A DNA stretch of 64,000 bases from Nocardioides alkalitolerans. Lineage in GTDB: Bacteria; Actinomycetota; Actinomycetes; Propionibacteriales; Nocardioidaceae. Each line of letters begins with the position of its first letter. Positions within the stretch are counted from its first letter, which is position 1. The DNA lies in the NCBI GenBank assembly GCA_038184435.1, contig CP116227.1, forward strand, positions 2,199,501 through 2,263,500. The letters run 5' to 3'. Below the pieces are notes generated by a model, which did no database searches, had not been told where the DNA came from, and was given only the letters and a program-made list of their open reading frames with translations. The translations under genes were made by a program, and so were the position numbers. Positions 43,065-51,791 of this stretch are shown here, in pieces.

Positions 43065-43604
43065 GTGCGGATCGACGAGCTCAACGCGCTCGACGCGGCG
43101 ACGGCGCGCGCGACGCTGGCCCCGGCGGCCGACGTCGGGTGGTGGCTGGACGCACTGGTGGCCGGGCGGCCCTACCCGGACGCGCAGGCCCTGCTCGCGC
43201 TGGCCGCGACGGAGGCCGCACGCTGGACCGACGCCGACGTCGAGGGCGCCCTCGCCCACCACCCGCGGATCGGGGAGCGGCCGACGGGCGACGGCCCCGA
43301 AGCCGCGCTGAGCCGCCGGGAGCAGGGGGCCATCCGGAGCGGCACCGACGGCACCGACGCCTCTGACGCCTCCGACCCCGCGGACCTCGAGCGGGCGATC
43401 GCGGCCGGGAACGCGGCGTACGAGGACCGCTTCGGCCGCGTCTTCCTCATCCGCGCGGCGGGCCGCAGCCGGCCCGAGATACTCGCCGAGCTCGACCGGC
43501 GCCTGACGAACGACCCCGACGCCGAACGCGCCGAGGTGCACGACCAGCTGACGCAGATCGCGCTGCTGCGCCTGGAGGGCCTGCTCGAGGGGAGCACCAC
43601 GTGA
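43065..43604 (+). CDS. uraD: OHCU decarboxylase
   Basis: The 179-residue enzyme carries the catalytic HPRIG motif (His66), SRREQGAI, the FGRVFLIRAAGRSRPEIL segment and EVHDQLTQIALLRLEGLL. It decarboxylates 2-oxo-4-hydroxy-4-carboxy-5-ureidoimidazoline to (S)-allantoin, the third step from urate. A DGTDASDASDPAD linker is a low-complexity insertion in the usual loop. GGAGG lies 9-14 bases before the GTG. It is the first gene of uraD-uraH-uricase-allB, downstream of the GlnR-like promoter. Confidence 0.95.
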   Translation: MRIDELNALDAATARATLAPAADVGWWLDALVAGRPYPDAQALLALAATEAARWTDADVEGALAHHPRIGERPTGDGPEAALSRREQGAIRSGTDGTDASDASDPADLERAIAAGNAAYEDRFGRVFLIRAAGRSRPEILAELDRRLTNDPDAERAEVHDQLTQIALLRLEGLLEGSTT

Positions 43605-43942
43605 CCACCTGTTCGACCCACGTCCTCGACGCCGCCCGCGGCGTACCGGCCGCCGGCCTGGAGGTCACGCTCTCCACCCCCGCGGGCACGACGCTGGCCA
43701 CCGCCACCACCGACGACGACGGCCGCATCCGGTGGGACGCCCCGCTCGTCGCGGCCGGCGGCACGGCGCAGCTGGACCCCGCGACGTACGTCGTGTCGTT
43801 CGCGACGGGTGACTGGTACGCCGCCGCCGGGCGCGACACCTTCTTCCCCCACGTGGACCTCACGGTCGCGCTCCACGGCACCCACGTGCACGTGGCGCTG
43901 CTGCTCAGCCCGTACGCGTACACCACTTACCAGGGGAGCTGA
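43601..43942 (+). CDS. uraH: 5-hydroxyisourate hydrolase
   Basis: This 113-residue transthyretin-like protein has the HVLD signature at residue 7 and a C-terminal YQGS, a conservative variant of YRGS. Catalytic-type His7, Arg46 in DGRIRWDAP, and FFPHVDLTV are present. It opens 5-hydroxyisourate to OHCU. It overlaps uraD by four bases (GTGA) and is followed one base later by the uricase ATG. Confidence 0.95.
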   Translation: MTTCSTHVLDAARGVPAAGLEVTLSTPAGTTLATATTDDDGRIRWDAPLVAAGGTAQLDPATYVVSFATGDWYAAAGRDTFFPHVDLTVALHGTHVHVALLLSPYAYTTYQGS

Positions 43943-43943
43943 C

Positions 43944-44864
43944 ATGGCCGACGGCGACATCGTGCTCGGGGCGAACCAGTACGGGAAGGCCGAGTGCCGC
44001 CTCGTGCGCATCGACCGCGACACCCCGGTGCACCGCATCACGGACCTCACCGTCACCGCCCAGCTGCGGGGCGACTTCACCGCCTGCCACACCGACGGCG
44101 ACAACAGCCGGGTGGTGGCCACCGACACCCAGAAGAACACCGTCTACGCGTTCGCCCGGGAGCACGGGATCGCCACCCCGGAGACCTTCCTCATGACGCT
44201 CGGCAGCCACTTCGTCGAGGGCTTCGCGTGGGTCACCGGCGGGCGCTGGGAGGCCCAGGCCCACGCCTGGGACCGCATCGTCACGGGCGACGGCGAGCAC
44301 GACCACTCCTTCGTGCGTCGCGGCGACGAGGTGCGCACGACCGTCGTGCAGAAGGACGGCGACGCGACCTGGGTCGTCTCCGGGCTCAGCGGCTGCACCG
44401 TGCTGAAGTCGACGGGCTCGGAGTTCTCCGGCTTCCCCCGCGACCGCTACACGACCCTCGCCGAGACCGACGACCGCATCATGGCGACGTCGGTGACGGC
44501 GTGGTGGCGCTACGCGCCCGAGACGCAGGCGGAGCTCGAGGAGCTCGACTTCGACCGCCTGTACGACGCGGTGCGCGCCGCCCTGCTGTCCACCTTCGCC
44601 GAGGTGCACTCGCTGGCGCTCCAGCAGACCCTGTTCGCGATGGGACGGCGCGTGCTCGAGGAGCACCCGGCGATCGCCGAGATCCGGCTGTCGTGCCCCA
44701 ACAAGCACCACTTCCTCGTCGACCTCGCCCCCTTCGGGCTCGACAACCCCGGGGAGGTCTTCTTCGCCGCGGACCGGCCGTACGGGCTCATCCAGGCCAC
44801 GATCACCCGCGAGGGGCAGCCCGAGGTCCCGCAGGCGTGGGCCACCGTGCCCGCGTTCGCCTGA
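43944..44864 (+). CDS. Urate oxidase
   Basis: The 306-residue enzyme has the cofactor-free uricase tunnel fold: NQYGKAECRLV with Lys15, ATDTQKNTVYAF with Thr60 of the catalytic dyad, TGSEFSGFPRDRYTTL, and SCPNKHHFLVDL with the late His. It oxidises urate to 5-hydroxyisourate with hydrogen peroxide release. No peroxisomal or export signal is present. It lies in the operon 1 bp after uraH and 10 bp before the allantoinase gene. Function is clear; the usual symbol varies (uox, uaZ, pucL), so none is assigned. Confidence 0.96.
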   Translation: MADGDIVLGANQYGKAECRLVRIDRDTPVHRITDLTVTAQLRGDFTACHTDGDNSRVVATDTQKNTVYAFAREHGIATPETFLMTLGSHFVEGFAWVTGGRWEAQAHAWDRIVTGDGEHDHSFVRRGDEVRTTVVQKDGDATWVVSGLSGCTVLKSTGSEFSGFPRDRYTTLAETDDRIMATSVTAWWRYAPETQAELEELDFDRLYDAVRAALLSTFAEVHSLALQQTLFAMGRRVLEEHPAIAEIRLSCPNKHHFLVDLAPFGLDNPGEVFFAADRPYGLIQATITREGQPEVPQAWATVPAFA

Positions 44865-44874
44865 GGCGGCCGCG

Positions 44875-46206
44875 GTGCGCGTCGACGCCGTGCGCGGCCG
44901 TCGGGTCCTCGTGGGCGACTCGTTCCGGGCCGCCACCGTCGTGGTTCGCGACGGCCGGGTGGCGGAGGTCGCGGACCACGACCACGAGGTGGCCGGGGTG
45001 GTCCTCGAGGCTCCGGACGCGGCGTACGTCGTCCCCGGGGTCGTCGACACCCACGTCCACGTCAACGAGCCGGGGCGCACCGAGTGGGAGGGGTTCTCCT
45101 CGGCGACGCGGGCCGCGGCGCTCGGCGGGGTGACCACCCTCGTCGACATGCCGCTCAACGCGATCCCGCCGACCACGACCGTCGAGCACCTGCGCCTCAA
45201 GCAGGCCGCGGCCCACGGGCAGCTCATGGTCGACGTCGGGTTCTGGGGCGGCGCCGTCCCGGGCAACCTCGCCGACCTCGCGCCGCTATGGGAGGCCGGC
45301 GTGCTCGGGTTCAAGTGCTTCCTGTCGCCGAGCGGGGTGGACGAGTTCCCGCCGCTCGACGGCGCGGAGTTCCGCGCGGCGCTGCGCGAGGTGGCGCGCT
45401 TCGACGGGCTCATGATCGTGCACGCCGAGGATCCCGCCGTGCTGGCGGCCGCGCCCCAGCGACCGGGCGGGTCCTACCCCGACTTCGTCCGCTCCCGACC
45501 CCACGAGGCGGAGACCGCCGCCATCCGGCAGGTGCTCGACGGCGCGCGCGAGACCGGGGCGCGGGTGCACGTGCTGCACCTCTCCAGCGCCCACGCGATC
45601 GGGATGATCGCCGACGCGCGCGCCGAGGGCCTGCCGGTGACGGTGGAGACGTGTCCCCACTACCTGGTGTTCGCGGCCGAGGACATCCCGCACGCGGCGC
45701 CGCAGTTCAAGTGCTGCCCGCCCATCCGCGACGCCGGCAACCGCGACGAGCTGTGGACCGCGCTCCAGGCGGGGATCATCGACTGCGTCGTGTCCGACCA
45801 CTCCCCCGCGACCGCCGAGGAGAAGGGCCGCGGCGACGGCGACCTCCAGCAGGCGTGGGGCGGGATCGCGGGGCTGCAGGTCGGGTTTGCCGCGATGGCC
45901 ACCGAGGCGCGGCGCCGCGGGATCGCGCTGGAGATCGTCGTGCGGTGGATGGCCCGCGCCACCGCCGACCTCGTGGGGTTCACGCGCAAGGGGCGGATCG
46001 CGGTGGGCGCGGACGCGGACCTGGCGATCTACGACCCGAGCGTCGACCTCCGGGTCGACGCGGCGGAGCTGGCGCACCGCAACCCCATCTCGGCGTACGA
46101 CGGGCTGCGGCTCGACGGGGCCGTGACCCACACGCTCGTGCGCGGCGACCTGGTGGACGCCGCGCGCCCCGACCACACGTGGGGGCGTCAGCTCGGGCGG
46201 GAGTGA
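44875..46206 (+). CDS. allB: Allantoinase
   Basis: The 443-residue amidohydrolase has His60 and His62 in DTHVHVNEPGRTEWEGF, the bridging lysine Lys147 in LGFKCFLSPSG, HVLHLSSAHA, VETCPHYL and VSDHSPA, which together make the binuclear metal site. NEPGRTEWEGF and FKCFL are allantoinase-specific rather than dihydroorotase- or hydantoinase-specific. It converts allantoin to allantoate. It ends the urate operon, and its 3' end overlaps the convergent TauE/SafE gene by 19 bp, with no room for a terminator. Confidence 0.95.
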   Translation: MRVDAVRGRRVLVGDSFRAATVVVRDGRVAEVADHDHEVAGVVLEAPDAAYVVPGVVDTHVHVNEPGRTEWEGFSSATRAAALGGVTTLVDMPLNAIPPTTTVEHLRLKQAAAHGQLMVDVGFWGGAVPGNLADLAPLWEAGVLGFKCFLSPSGVDEFPPLDGAEFRAALREVARFDGLMIVHAEDPAVLAAAPQRPGGSYPDFVRSRPHEAETAAIRQVLDGARETGARVHVLHLSSAHAIGMIADARAEGLPVTVETCPHYLVFAAEDIPHAAPQFKCCPPIRDAGNRDELWTALQAGIIDCVVSDHSPATAEEKGRGDGDLQQAWGGIAGLQVGFAAMATEARRRGIALEIVVRWMARATADLVGFTRKGRIAVGADADLAIYDPSVDLRVDAAELAHRNPISAYDGLRLDGAVTHTLVRGDLVDAARPDHTWGRQLGRE

Positions 46207-47138
46207 CCCGGCTCGGTCGCCTCGTGCTGCCAGGCGGTGCGTTGCTCGTCGAAGGCCGGCAGCCCGGCGCGCTGCCGCACCCAGCCCCAGGCCAGCGGGC
46301 CGAGGAGCAGCAGGGCGGCACCGATCATGCCGACCGCCTCGGGCGGCACCCCGAGGAGCTTGAGGCCGGTCAGCGACAGCACGATGACGATGCCGCGGCG
46401 GATCACCGACTGCGACACCCAGGCCGCCATGCGCGCGCCGAGGAAGGTGCCTGGCGTGCCGCCGAGGACGAGCGGGAGCAGGATCTCCCAGTCGACGCCC
46501 GCGACGACGACGTGGCCGATCGCGGCGGCCATCACGAGCGGCACGGCCTGCACGAGGTCGGTGCCGACGAGCCGCACGGCCGTCAACGTCGGGTAGAGCA
46601 GCAGCAGGGCGACCATGATGACCGAGCCAGAGCCGACCGAGGTGATGCCCACGAGCAGGCCGCCGAACGCCCCCACCAGCACGGTGGGCAGCGGCCGCAG
46701 GCGGACCGTCTCGTCGGGCGCCTCGTTGCCGTCGCGCACCAGGCGGAGCTGGAGGAACACCCGCAGCGTGTAGGTCGCCGCCGTGAGCAGGAGCGCCGCA
46801 CCGATGGCGGTGGCCACGAGCTCCTCCGCGTCGGCCCCTCCGATGCGGTGCACGATGAACCCGCCGGCCAACGCGAACGGCACCGAGCTCAGCACCAGCA
46901 GTCCGGCGAGCCGCATGTTGGGGGCGCCGTGCCGCCAGTGCACCGCGGCGCCGACCGACTTGTTGACCGCCGCAGCGACGAGGTCGTTGGCGACCGCCGC
47001 CGTCGGCGGGATGCCCAGGAAGATGAGCGCCGGGGTCATGAGGGCGCCGCCGCCCATGCCCGTCAGCCCGACCACGATCCCCACGCCGAAGCTGACGACC
47101 AGGACGGCGAGGGCGGAGAGCGTGAGGAGGTCGGCCAC
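46188..47138 (-). CDS. TauE/SafE-family membrane exporter
   Basis: The 316-residue protein has about eight membrane spans and the family repeat, with VSFGVGIVVGLTGMGGGALMTP near the N terminus and GGLLVGITSVGSGSVIMVALL in the second half. TauE/SafE proteins move organosulfonates or other small anions. It has a GTG start. It lies between the two purine operons in the opposite orientation and may not belong to that regulon; a role in exporting sulfite or an organic acid is only a guess. Confidence 0.88.
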   Translation of the reverse strand: MADLLTLSALAVLVVSFGVGIVVGLTGMGGGALMTPALIFLGIPPTAAVANDLVAAAVNKSVGAAVHWRHGAPNMRLAGLLVLSSVPFALAGGFIVHRIGGADAEELVATAIGAALLLTAATYTLRVFLQLRLVRDGNEAPDETVRLRPLPTVLVGAFGGLLVGITSVGSGSVIMVALLLLYPTLTAVRLVGTDLVQAVPLVMAAAIGHVVVAGVDWEILLPLVLGGTPGTFLGARMAAWVSQSVIRRGIVIVLSLTGLKLLGVPPEAVGMIGAALLLLGPLAWGWVRQRAGLPAFDEQRTAWQHEATEPGHSRPS

Positions 47139-47213
47139 GAGCGGGAACTCTACGGACCCGATCGACCTACCGGACTCGATCGGCTCGACGTGGACACCGT
47201 CGTCCGGACCCCG

Positions 47214-47699
47214 TCAGACCGCCGCGTCGAGCCCCGCGAGCACCTGCTGCTTCGTGGGCGCGCCCGCCGCGCGCGTGACCTCGCGGCCCGCGGCGTCGAG
47301 CACCAGCGTCGTCGGGGTGCGGAGGATCCCCAGGGTGCGCGTCAGCTCCAGGTGGTGCTCCGCGTCGACCTCGACGTGCGCCACGCCCGGCACGACCTCG
47401 GCCACCTCGCCCAGCACCCGGCGCGTGGCCCGGCACGGTGCGCAGAACGCGGACGAGAACTGCAGCAGCGTCGCGCGCTCCCCCGGCGTCTCGACGAGGC
47501 CCGCGGCGACGACGGCGTCCCAGGCGGTGGGCCCGGTCGGCTCGGTTGCCTCGGTGGGCCCGGTCGTCGTGGCGTCGGTCGGGCCGGCGGTCACCCGCGG
47601 CGTACGGCGCGCGGCGAAGCGCCCGTCGACACGAGCGCGCCAGGCGCCGAAGCCGAGCGCGAGCACGACGGCGACGATGAGGATCACGACTCCGGTCAC
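47214..47699 (-). CDS. Membrane-anchored thioredoxin-fold protein
   Basis: The 161-residue protein has an N-terminal membrane anchor (VVILIVAVVLALGFGAW), a Thr/Pro/Glu-rich linker (TGPTEATEPTGPT) and a thioredoxin domain with the CxxC site FSSAFCAPCRATRR, then VEVDAEHHLELTRTLGILRT and the cis-Pro in TPTTLVLD. The domain probably faces the outside and handles protein disulfides. The GTG start has no clear Shine-Dalgarno sequence, so the start is uncertain. Confidence 0.8.
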   Translation of the reverse strand: MTGVVILIVAVVLALGFGAWRARVDGRFAARRTPRVTAGPTDATTTGPTEATEPTGPTAWDAVVAAGLVETPGERATLLQFSSAFCAPCRATRRVLGEVAEVVPGVAHVEVDAEHHLELTRTLGILRTPTTLVLDAAGREVTRAAGAPTKQQVLAGLDAAV

Positions 47700-47739
47700 G
47701 GAGGGGACAACGGTGCTTCGGGTCGCGATGTTCCGGCCC

Positions 47740-47815
47740 GGCACTCGGAAATGGGACGTTGGTGCGCCCCAGGCCGTCTCCGGCCCGCCCCATCCGCACA
47801 GTTCCGGACCCGGGC
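47740..47815. repeat. Dispersed palindromic repeat, copy A
   Basis: The best arm is 47782-47805, close on the minus strand to GAACTGTGCGGATGGGGCGG; the opposite arm starting GGAAATG at 47747 carries a roughly 10-bp insertion. It shares the half-site with copies C and B. Confidence 0.45.
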
Positions 47816-47841
47816 GGAGTCCGGCCTCACCGCCATCCCCT

Positions 47842-47886
47842 GTCGTGGCCCCAGCGCCACGAAAAGCGGCCCGCTGGGGCCACGAC
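47842..47886. terminator. 14-bp perfect inverted repeat after DUF4259 gene
   Basis: Arms GTCGTGGCCCCAGC (47842-47855) and its complement (47873-47886) enclose a 17-nt loop. The second arm ends exactly at the stop of the minus-strand DUF4259 gene, which fits a strong hairpin terminator for that gene. Confidence 0.6.
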
Positions 47887-48351
47887 TCATCGCGACCGCC
47901 CGAAGGGCCAGCGGCGCCGCCGCGACCCCGGCGCAGCAGGCGCAGCGGGCGCGGACGGAGCCCGGGGCACCGGTACGTCGCGGGTGCGGTCGAGCAACGC
48001 CCGCAGGTCCGCGCGGCCCTGCGGCATGAGCTGCGCGTCCTCGTCCTCCTCGTCCACCTCCGCGAGCAGGCGCTCCCCGAGGTCCCGCGCGTCCGCGACG
48101 AGCCGCGCCGACGGCACCCAGTCGCGCCGGGGCCACCCCGAGACGTAGGTGTGCTGCTCGATGCCGCTCGGGTCCACCGCGAGCAGCACCAAGGCGACGG
48201 CAGCGGCCGGATCGGCGACCTCTTCGTCGTGCCGGAGCACCATCGCCTCACGCAGGACCCGGTCGACCTCCGCTACCCGGACCTCCGCCGCCTCGCCCGC
48301 GACGTCCGCCGCGCCGTCGTTCTCGAACAGCCCCTCGCCCCACGCACCCAT
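47887..48351 (-). CDS. DUF4259 protein
   Basis: The 154-residue protein begins MGAWGEGLFENDGAADVAGE, the signature of DUF4259, and continues with a helical domain (DPAAAVALVLLAVDPSG). A Pro/Ala-rich linker and basic tail (GSRRRRWPFGRSR) follow. The family is of unknown function and is often found singly beside metabolic operons. It diverges from the aminotransferase gene, whose promoter lies in the 76 bp between. Confidence 0.85.
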   Translation of the reverse strand: MGAWGEGLFENDGAADVAGEAAEVRVAEVDRVLREAMVLRHDEEVADPAAAVALVLLAVDPSGIEQHTYVSGWPRRDWVPSARLVADARDLGERLLAEVDEEDEDAQLMPQGRADLRALLDRTRDVPVPRAPSAPAAPAAPGSRRRRWPFGRSR

Positions 48352-48367
48352 GGCGCCAGCCTGGCCC

Positions 48368-48420
48368 GAAACACACTGCCCCACCACCGAAACACACCCG
48401 AAACGGCCGTTTCTTACGGT
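48368..48420 (+). promoter_or_regulatory. Leaderless promoter with GAAAC boxes (aminotransferase operon)
   Basis: GAAAC starts at 48368, 48389 and 48400. The last two are a GAAAC-N6-GAAAC pair, and the third forms the palindrome GAAACGGCCGTTTC (48400-48413). TACGGT (48415-48420) follows 15 bp after the last box start, and the ATG comes seven bases later. Confidence 0.68.
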
Positions 48421-48427
48421 CGGCCCC

Positions 48428-49699
48428 ATGACACCGTCGTCCGGTCCCCCTGTCCTCACCGAGCAGGTCAACCCGCCGCCGCGCCTGCTCATGGGGCCGG
48501 GCCCCATCGACGCCGACCCGCGGGTGCTGCGAGCGATGGCGGCGCCGCTGGTGGGGCAGTACGACCCCGCGATGACCGGCTACATGACCGAGGTCATGGC
48601 GCTCTACCGCGACGTGTTCCGCACGACCAACGAGCACACGTTGCTCGTCGACGGCACCTCGCGCGCCGGGATCGAGGCGGCCCTCGTCAGCCTCCTCGAG
48701 CCGGGCGACCGCGTGCTCGTGCCCGTCTTCGGCCGCTTCGGCCACCTGCTCGTCGAGATCGCCGAGCGCTGCGGCGCGGAGGTCCACACCGTCGAGCGCC
48801 CGTGGGGCGGGGTCTTCGAGCCCGAGGAGCTGGAGGCGGCGGTCCGCGCCGTACGCCCCAAGGTCGTCGCCGTCGTCCAGGGCGACACGTCGACGACGAT
48901 GTGCCAGCCGCTCGCCGACCTCGGCGAGATCTGCCGCCGCCACGACGCGCTGCTCTACTGCGACGCCACCGCCTCCCTCGGCGGGAACGCGTTCGAGACC
49001 GACGCGTGGGGCATCGACGTCGCCAGCGCCGGGCTGCAGAAGTGCCTGGGCGGCCCCTCCGGCAGCGCCCCGATCACGATCGGCGAGCGCGCGGTCGCCG
49101 TGATCGACGGGCGCCGGCACGTCGAGGCGGGCATCCGCGAGGAGGCCGACGTCGCGCGGGAGCGCGGGGTGCGGATCGCGTCGAACTACCTCGACCTCGC
49201 CCAGGTCATGGACTACTGGGGACCGCGCCGCCTCAACCACCACACGGAGGCGACGAGCATGCTGTACGCGGCCCGCGAGTGCGCCCGCATCCTCCTGTCC
49301 AAGGGGGTCGACGCCGCGATCGAGCGCCACCGCGTGCACGGTGCCGCGATGCTCGCCGGCGTGCGCGGGCTGGGTCTCGCCGTGTTCGGCGACGTGGCCC
49401 ACAAGATGCACAACGTCGTGGCGGTCCACGTGCCCGACGGCGTCGTCGCCGACGACGTGCGCGGGGCGATGCTGACCGACTTCGGGATCGAGATCGGCAC
49501 CTCGTTCGGTCCCCTTCACGGCAAGGTCTGGCGCATCGGCACCATGGGCCACAACGCCCGCCGCGACGCCGTGCTCCTCACCCTGGCCGCGCTCGAGCAG
49601 GTGCTCCGCCGCGCCGGGGCGCCGGTCGTCGCGGGCGGCGGGGTCGGCGCGGCGCTGGAGTCCTACGCCGACGCCGGTACCGCGGGCGCCGCCGCGTGA
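48428..49699 (+). CDS. pucG: Ureidoglycine-glyoxylate aminotransferase
   Basis: The 423-residue PLP enzyme is a class V aminotransferase of the AGXT/PucG type: LLMGPGPIDADPRVLRAM, VPVFGRFGHLLVEIAERCGAE, QGDTSTTMCQPL, YCDATASLGG and PLP Lys205 in ASAGLQKCLGGPSGSAP. Its place next to the allantoate amidohydrolase gene identifies it as the ureidoglycine enzyme rather than Ser- or Ala-glyoxylate aminotransferase. The known reaction is ureidoglycine + glyoxylate to oxalurate + glycine. It starts the second purine operon, in which all five following genes overlap their neighbour by 1-4 nt. The leaderless promoter carries GAAAC boxes. Confidence 0.92.
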   Translation: MTPSSGPPVLTEQVNPPPRLLMGPGPIDADPRVLRAMAAPLVGQYDPAMTGYMTEVMALYRDVFRTTNEHTLLVDGTSRAGIEAALVSLLEPGDRVLVPVFGRFGHLLVEIAERCGAEVHTVERPWGGVFEPEELEAAVRAVRPKVVAVVQGDTSTTMCQPLADLGEICRRHDALLYCDATASLGGNAFETDAWGIDVASAGLQKCLGGPSGSAPITIGERAVAVIDGRRHVEAGIREEADVARERGVRIASNYLDLAQVMDYWGPRRLNHHTEATSMLYAARECARILLSKGVDAAIERHRVHGAAMLAGVRGLGLAVFGDVAHKMHNVVAVHVPDGVVADDVRGAMLTDFGIEIGTSFGPLHGKVWRIGTMGHNARRDAVLLTLAALEQVLRRAGAPVVAGGGVGAALESYADAGTAGAAA

Positions 49700-50970
49700 G
49701 CGCCGCCGAGGTGCTGGCGCGCTGCAGCGAGCTCGACCTGTTCTCGGCCTCGACCACGGGGCTCGAGCGGACCCACCTGACCCCCGAGCACGCACTGGCC
49801 AACCGGCGCGTGGCCGCGTGGCTCACGGAGGCGGGGATGCACACCTGGCAGGACGCCGCCGGCAACCAGTGCGGCCGCCTCGAGGGCCGCACCCCGGGGC
49901 TGCCCGCCCTCGTGCTCGGCTCCCACCTCGACACGGTGCCCGACGCAGGCAGCTACGACGGGATGCTCGGTGTCGTCATGGCGATCGACGTGGCGCGCAG
50001 CCTCGCCGCCGAGGTGGCGACCTGGCCGTGCGCGCTCGAGGTCGTGGCGTTCTCCGACGAGGAGGGCACCCGCTTCGGCACGGCGCTGCTCGGCAGCAAG
50101 GCGTTCTCGGGCCAGTGGGACGACACGTTCTGGGACCTCCGCGACCGTGACGGCGTCACGCTCCACCAGGCCTACCTCGACTTCGGCCTCGACCCGCGCC
50201 GTCACCACGAGGCGGCCCGCGACCCGGCGTCGCTGGTCGGCTACCTCGAGGCCCACATCGAGCAGGGCCCCTACCTCGAGGCGGCGGACGCGTCGCTGGG
50301 TTACGTCACCACGATCGCCGGCGCCCGCCGCTTCCGCCTCACCGTGCACGGGGAGGCCCGGCACGCGGGCGGCACGCCGTACGAGCGCCGCAAGGACGCC
50401 CTCGTCGGCGCCAGCCTCGCCATCACCGCGATCGAGCGGATCGCCCGCGAGCGCGGCGTGATCGCGACCGTCGGCCGCATCGAGGCGAGCCCGGGCGCGG
50501 TCAACGTCATCGCCGGCCGCGCCGACCTCAGCCTCGACCTCCGGGCGCCGCTCGACAGCGCCCGCGACGCGGCCTGGGACGTGATGGCCGACGACATCGC
50601 CGCCACCTGCGCCGCCCGCGGGCTCCGCTTCGAGGCGATCGAGACCCACGTGGCGCCGGCCGCGCCGTGCGCGGGCTGGCTGCAGCAGGCGGTGCGCGAC
50701 GGCATCGCGAGCACCGGTGACGCCGACCCCATGGCGCTGTGGAGCCGCGCCGGGCACGACGCCATGGCGGTCGCCCGCGTCACGGACATCGGGATGCTCT
50801 TCCTCCGCTGCTTCGACGGCATCAGCCACCACCCGGGCGAGGACGTCCGCGAGGTCGACGTCGCCGCCGGGCTCGTCGCCTTCACCGAGGCGGTGCGCTC
50901 CGCCGTCCGTGCGTACGACGCGGGAGCGACCACCGCCGTCCCCTCGCCCGCGGTCGGGCTGGGGGTGTGA
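49696..50970 (+). CDS. allC: Allantoate amidohydrolase
   Basis: The 424-residue M20-family enzyme has GSHLDTVPDAGSYDGMLG with metal ligands His78, Asp80 and Asp88, FSDEEGTRFG near residue 120, YLEAHIEQGPYLE and the dimerisation segment RHAGGTPYERRKDAL. The C-terminal HDAMAVAR and GISHHPGEDV complete the site. It removes ammonia from allantoate to give ureidoglycine (AllC) and is close to N-carbamoyl amino acid hydrolases; context decides the call. The GTG overlaps the aminotransferase stop. Confidence 0.93.
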   Translation: MSAAEVLARCSELDLFSASTTGLERTHLTPEHALANRRVAAWLTEAGMHTWQDAAGNQCGRLEGRTPGLPALVLGSHLDTVPDAGSYDGMLGVVMAIDVARSLAAEVATWPCALEVVAFSDEEGTRFGTALLGSKAFSGQWDDTFWDLRDRDGVTLHQAYLDFGLDPRRHHEAARDPASLVGYLEAHIEQGPYLEAADASLGYVTTIAGARRFRLTVHGEARHAGGTPYERRKDALVGASLAITAIERIARERGVIATVGRIEASPGAVNVIAGRADLSLDLRAPLDSARDAAWDVMADDIAATCAARGLRFEAIETHVAPAAPCAGWLQQAVRDGIASTGDADPMALWSRAGHDAMAVARVTDIGMLFLRCFDGISHHPGEDVREVDVAAGLVAFTEAVRSAVRAYDAGATTAVPSPAVGLGV

Positions 50971-51791
50971 GCGCCGTGCGCATCGACGAGCGGATCGCGA
51001 CCCACCGCGGCGCCTTGTCGCCCCAGGAGCGGCGGGCGGCCGACACCCTGCTCGAGCACCTCGACGACCTCGCGACCTACCGGGCGGCCGAGCTCGCCGA
51101 CCTGGCCGGGGTCTCCAAGGCGACGATGAGCCGGCTGTTCCGCCGCCTCGGCTACAGCGACTTCGACGAGGTGCGCGAGCACCTCCGCGCGATCCGTGCG
51201 GTCGGCGAGCCGCGCGCCACCGACGGCCCCGCGAGCCTGCCGGTCCACGCGCGGGCGGAGGCCGCGGCGATCGCCGCGGCCCTGTCCCGGCCGGCGATCG
51301 CCGACGCCGTCGCTGCGCTCGCGGACGCCGCCCACGTGCACGTCGTGGGCTGGCGCAACAGCCACGTCGTCGCGCTCCACCTGCGCCAGCAGCTCGTGCA
51401 GGCCCGGCCCCACGTCCGGCTCGCGCCGGCCCCCGGCCAGGTGGTGGGCGAGGAGCTGGCCGAGATCGAGGCCGGCGACGTCGTCGTGGTCGTCGGGTTC
51501 CGACGCCGCCCGTCGGGCTTCGGGGCCTTCCTCACCGAGGCCGCCCGCACGGGCGCCCGGGTCGTGCTGGTCGGCGACCCGAGCGCCGCGGAGCACCTCG
51601 GCCGGATCGGCCGGTCGGGCATCTGGGTGGAGTGCCCGGTCGCGACCGACCTCTCCTTCGACTCCTACGCCGCCGCGATGAGCCTCGTCGCCGTGCTCGC
51701 CGACGGGGTGCTCGCCCGCCGTGGTGCCGCCGGACGGGAGCGCGTCACCAGCATCTCGGCGACCTACCAGCGTCTGGCGGAGGTGGAGTGA
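50967..51791 (+). CDS. RpiR/MurR-family transcriptional regulator with SIS domain
   Basis: The 274-residue protein has a helix-turn-helix (LSPQERRAADTLLEHLDDL, ELADLAGVSKATMSRLFRRLGYSDFDE) and a SIS sugar-phosphate-type sensor domain (about 115-260; VHVVGWRNSHVVALHLRQQL, GDVVVVVGFRRRPSGF, RVVLVGDPSA). RpiR proteins respond to phosphorylated sugars or other small molecules. Placed between allC and the xanthine dehydrogenase genes, it probably senses a purine or ureide metabolite and controls this regulon together with the GAAAC-box factor. The GTG start shares bases with the allC stop region. Confidence 0.9.
   Translation: MSAVRIDERIATHRGALSPQERRAADTLLEHLDDLATYRAAELADLAGVSKATMSRLFRRLGYSDFDEVREHLRAIRAVGEPRATDGPASLPVHARAEAAAIAAALSRPAIADAVAALADAAHVHVVGWRNSHVVALHLRQQLVQARPHVRLAPAPGQVVGEELAEIEAGDVVVVVGFRRRPSGFGAFLTEAARTGARVVLVGDPSAAEHLGRIGRSGIWVECPVATDLSFDSYAAAMSLVAVLADGVLARRGAAGRERVTSISATYQRLAEVE

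Noticed and set aside
46188..47138. TauE/SafE gene as part of the urate regulon
   Set aside because: It is convergent to the urate operon and shows no GAAAC box upstream; inclusion would rest on position alone.
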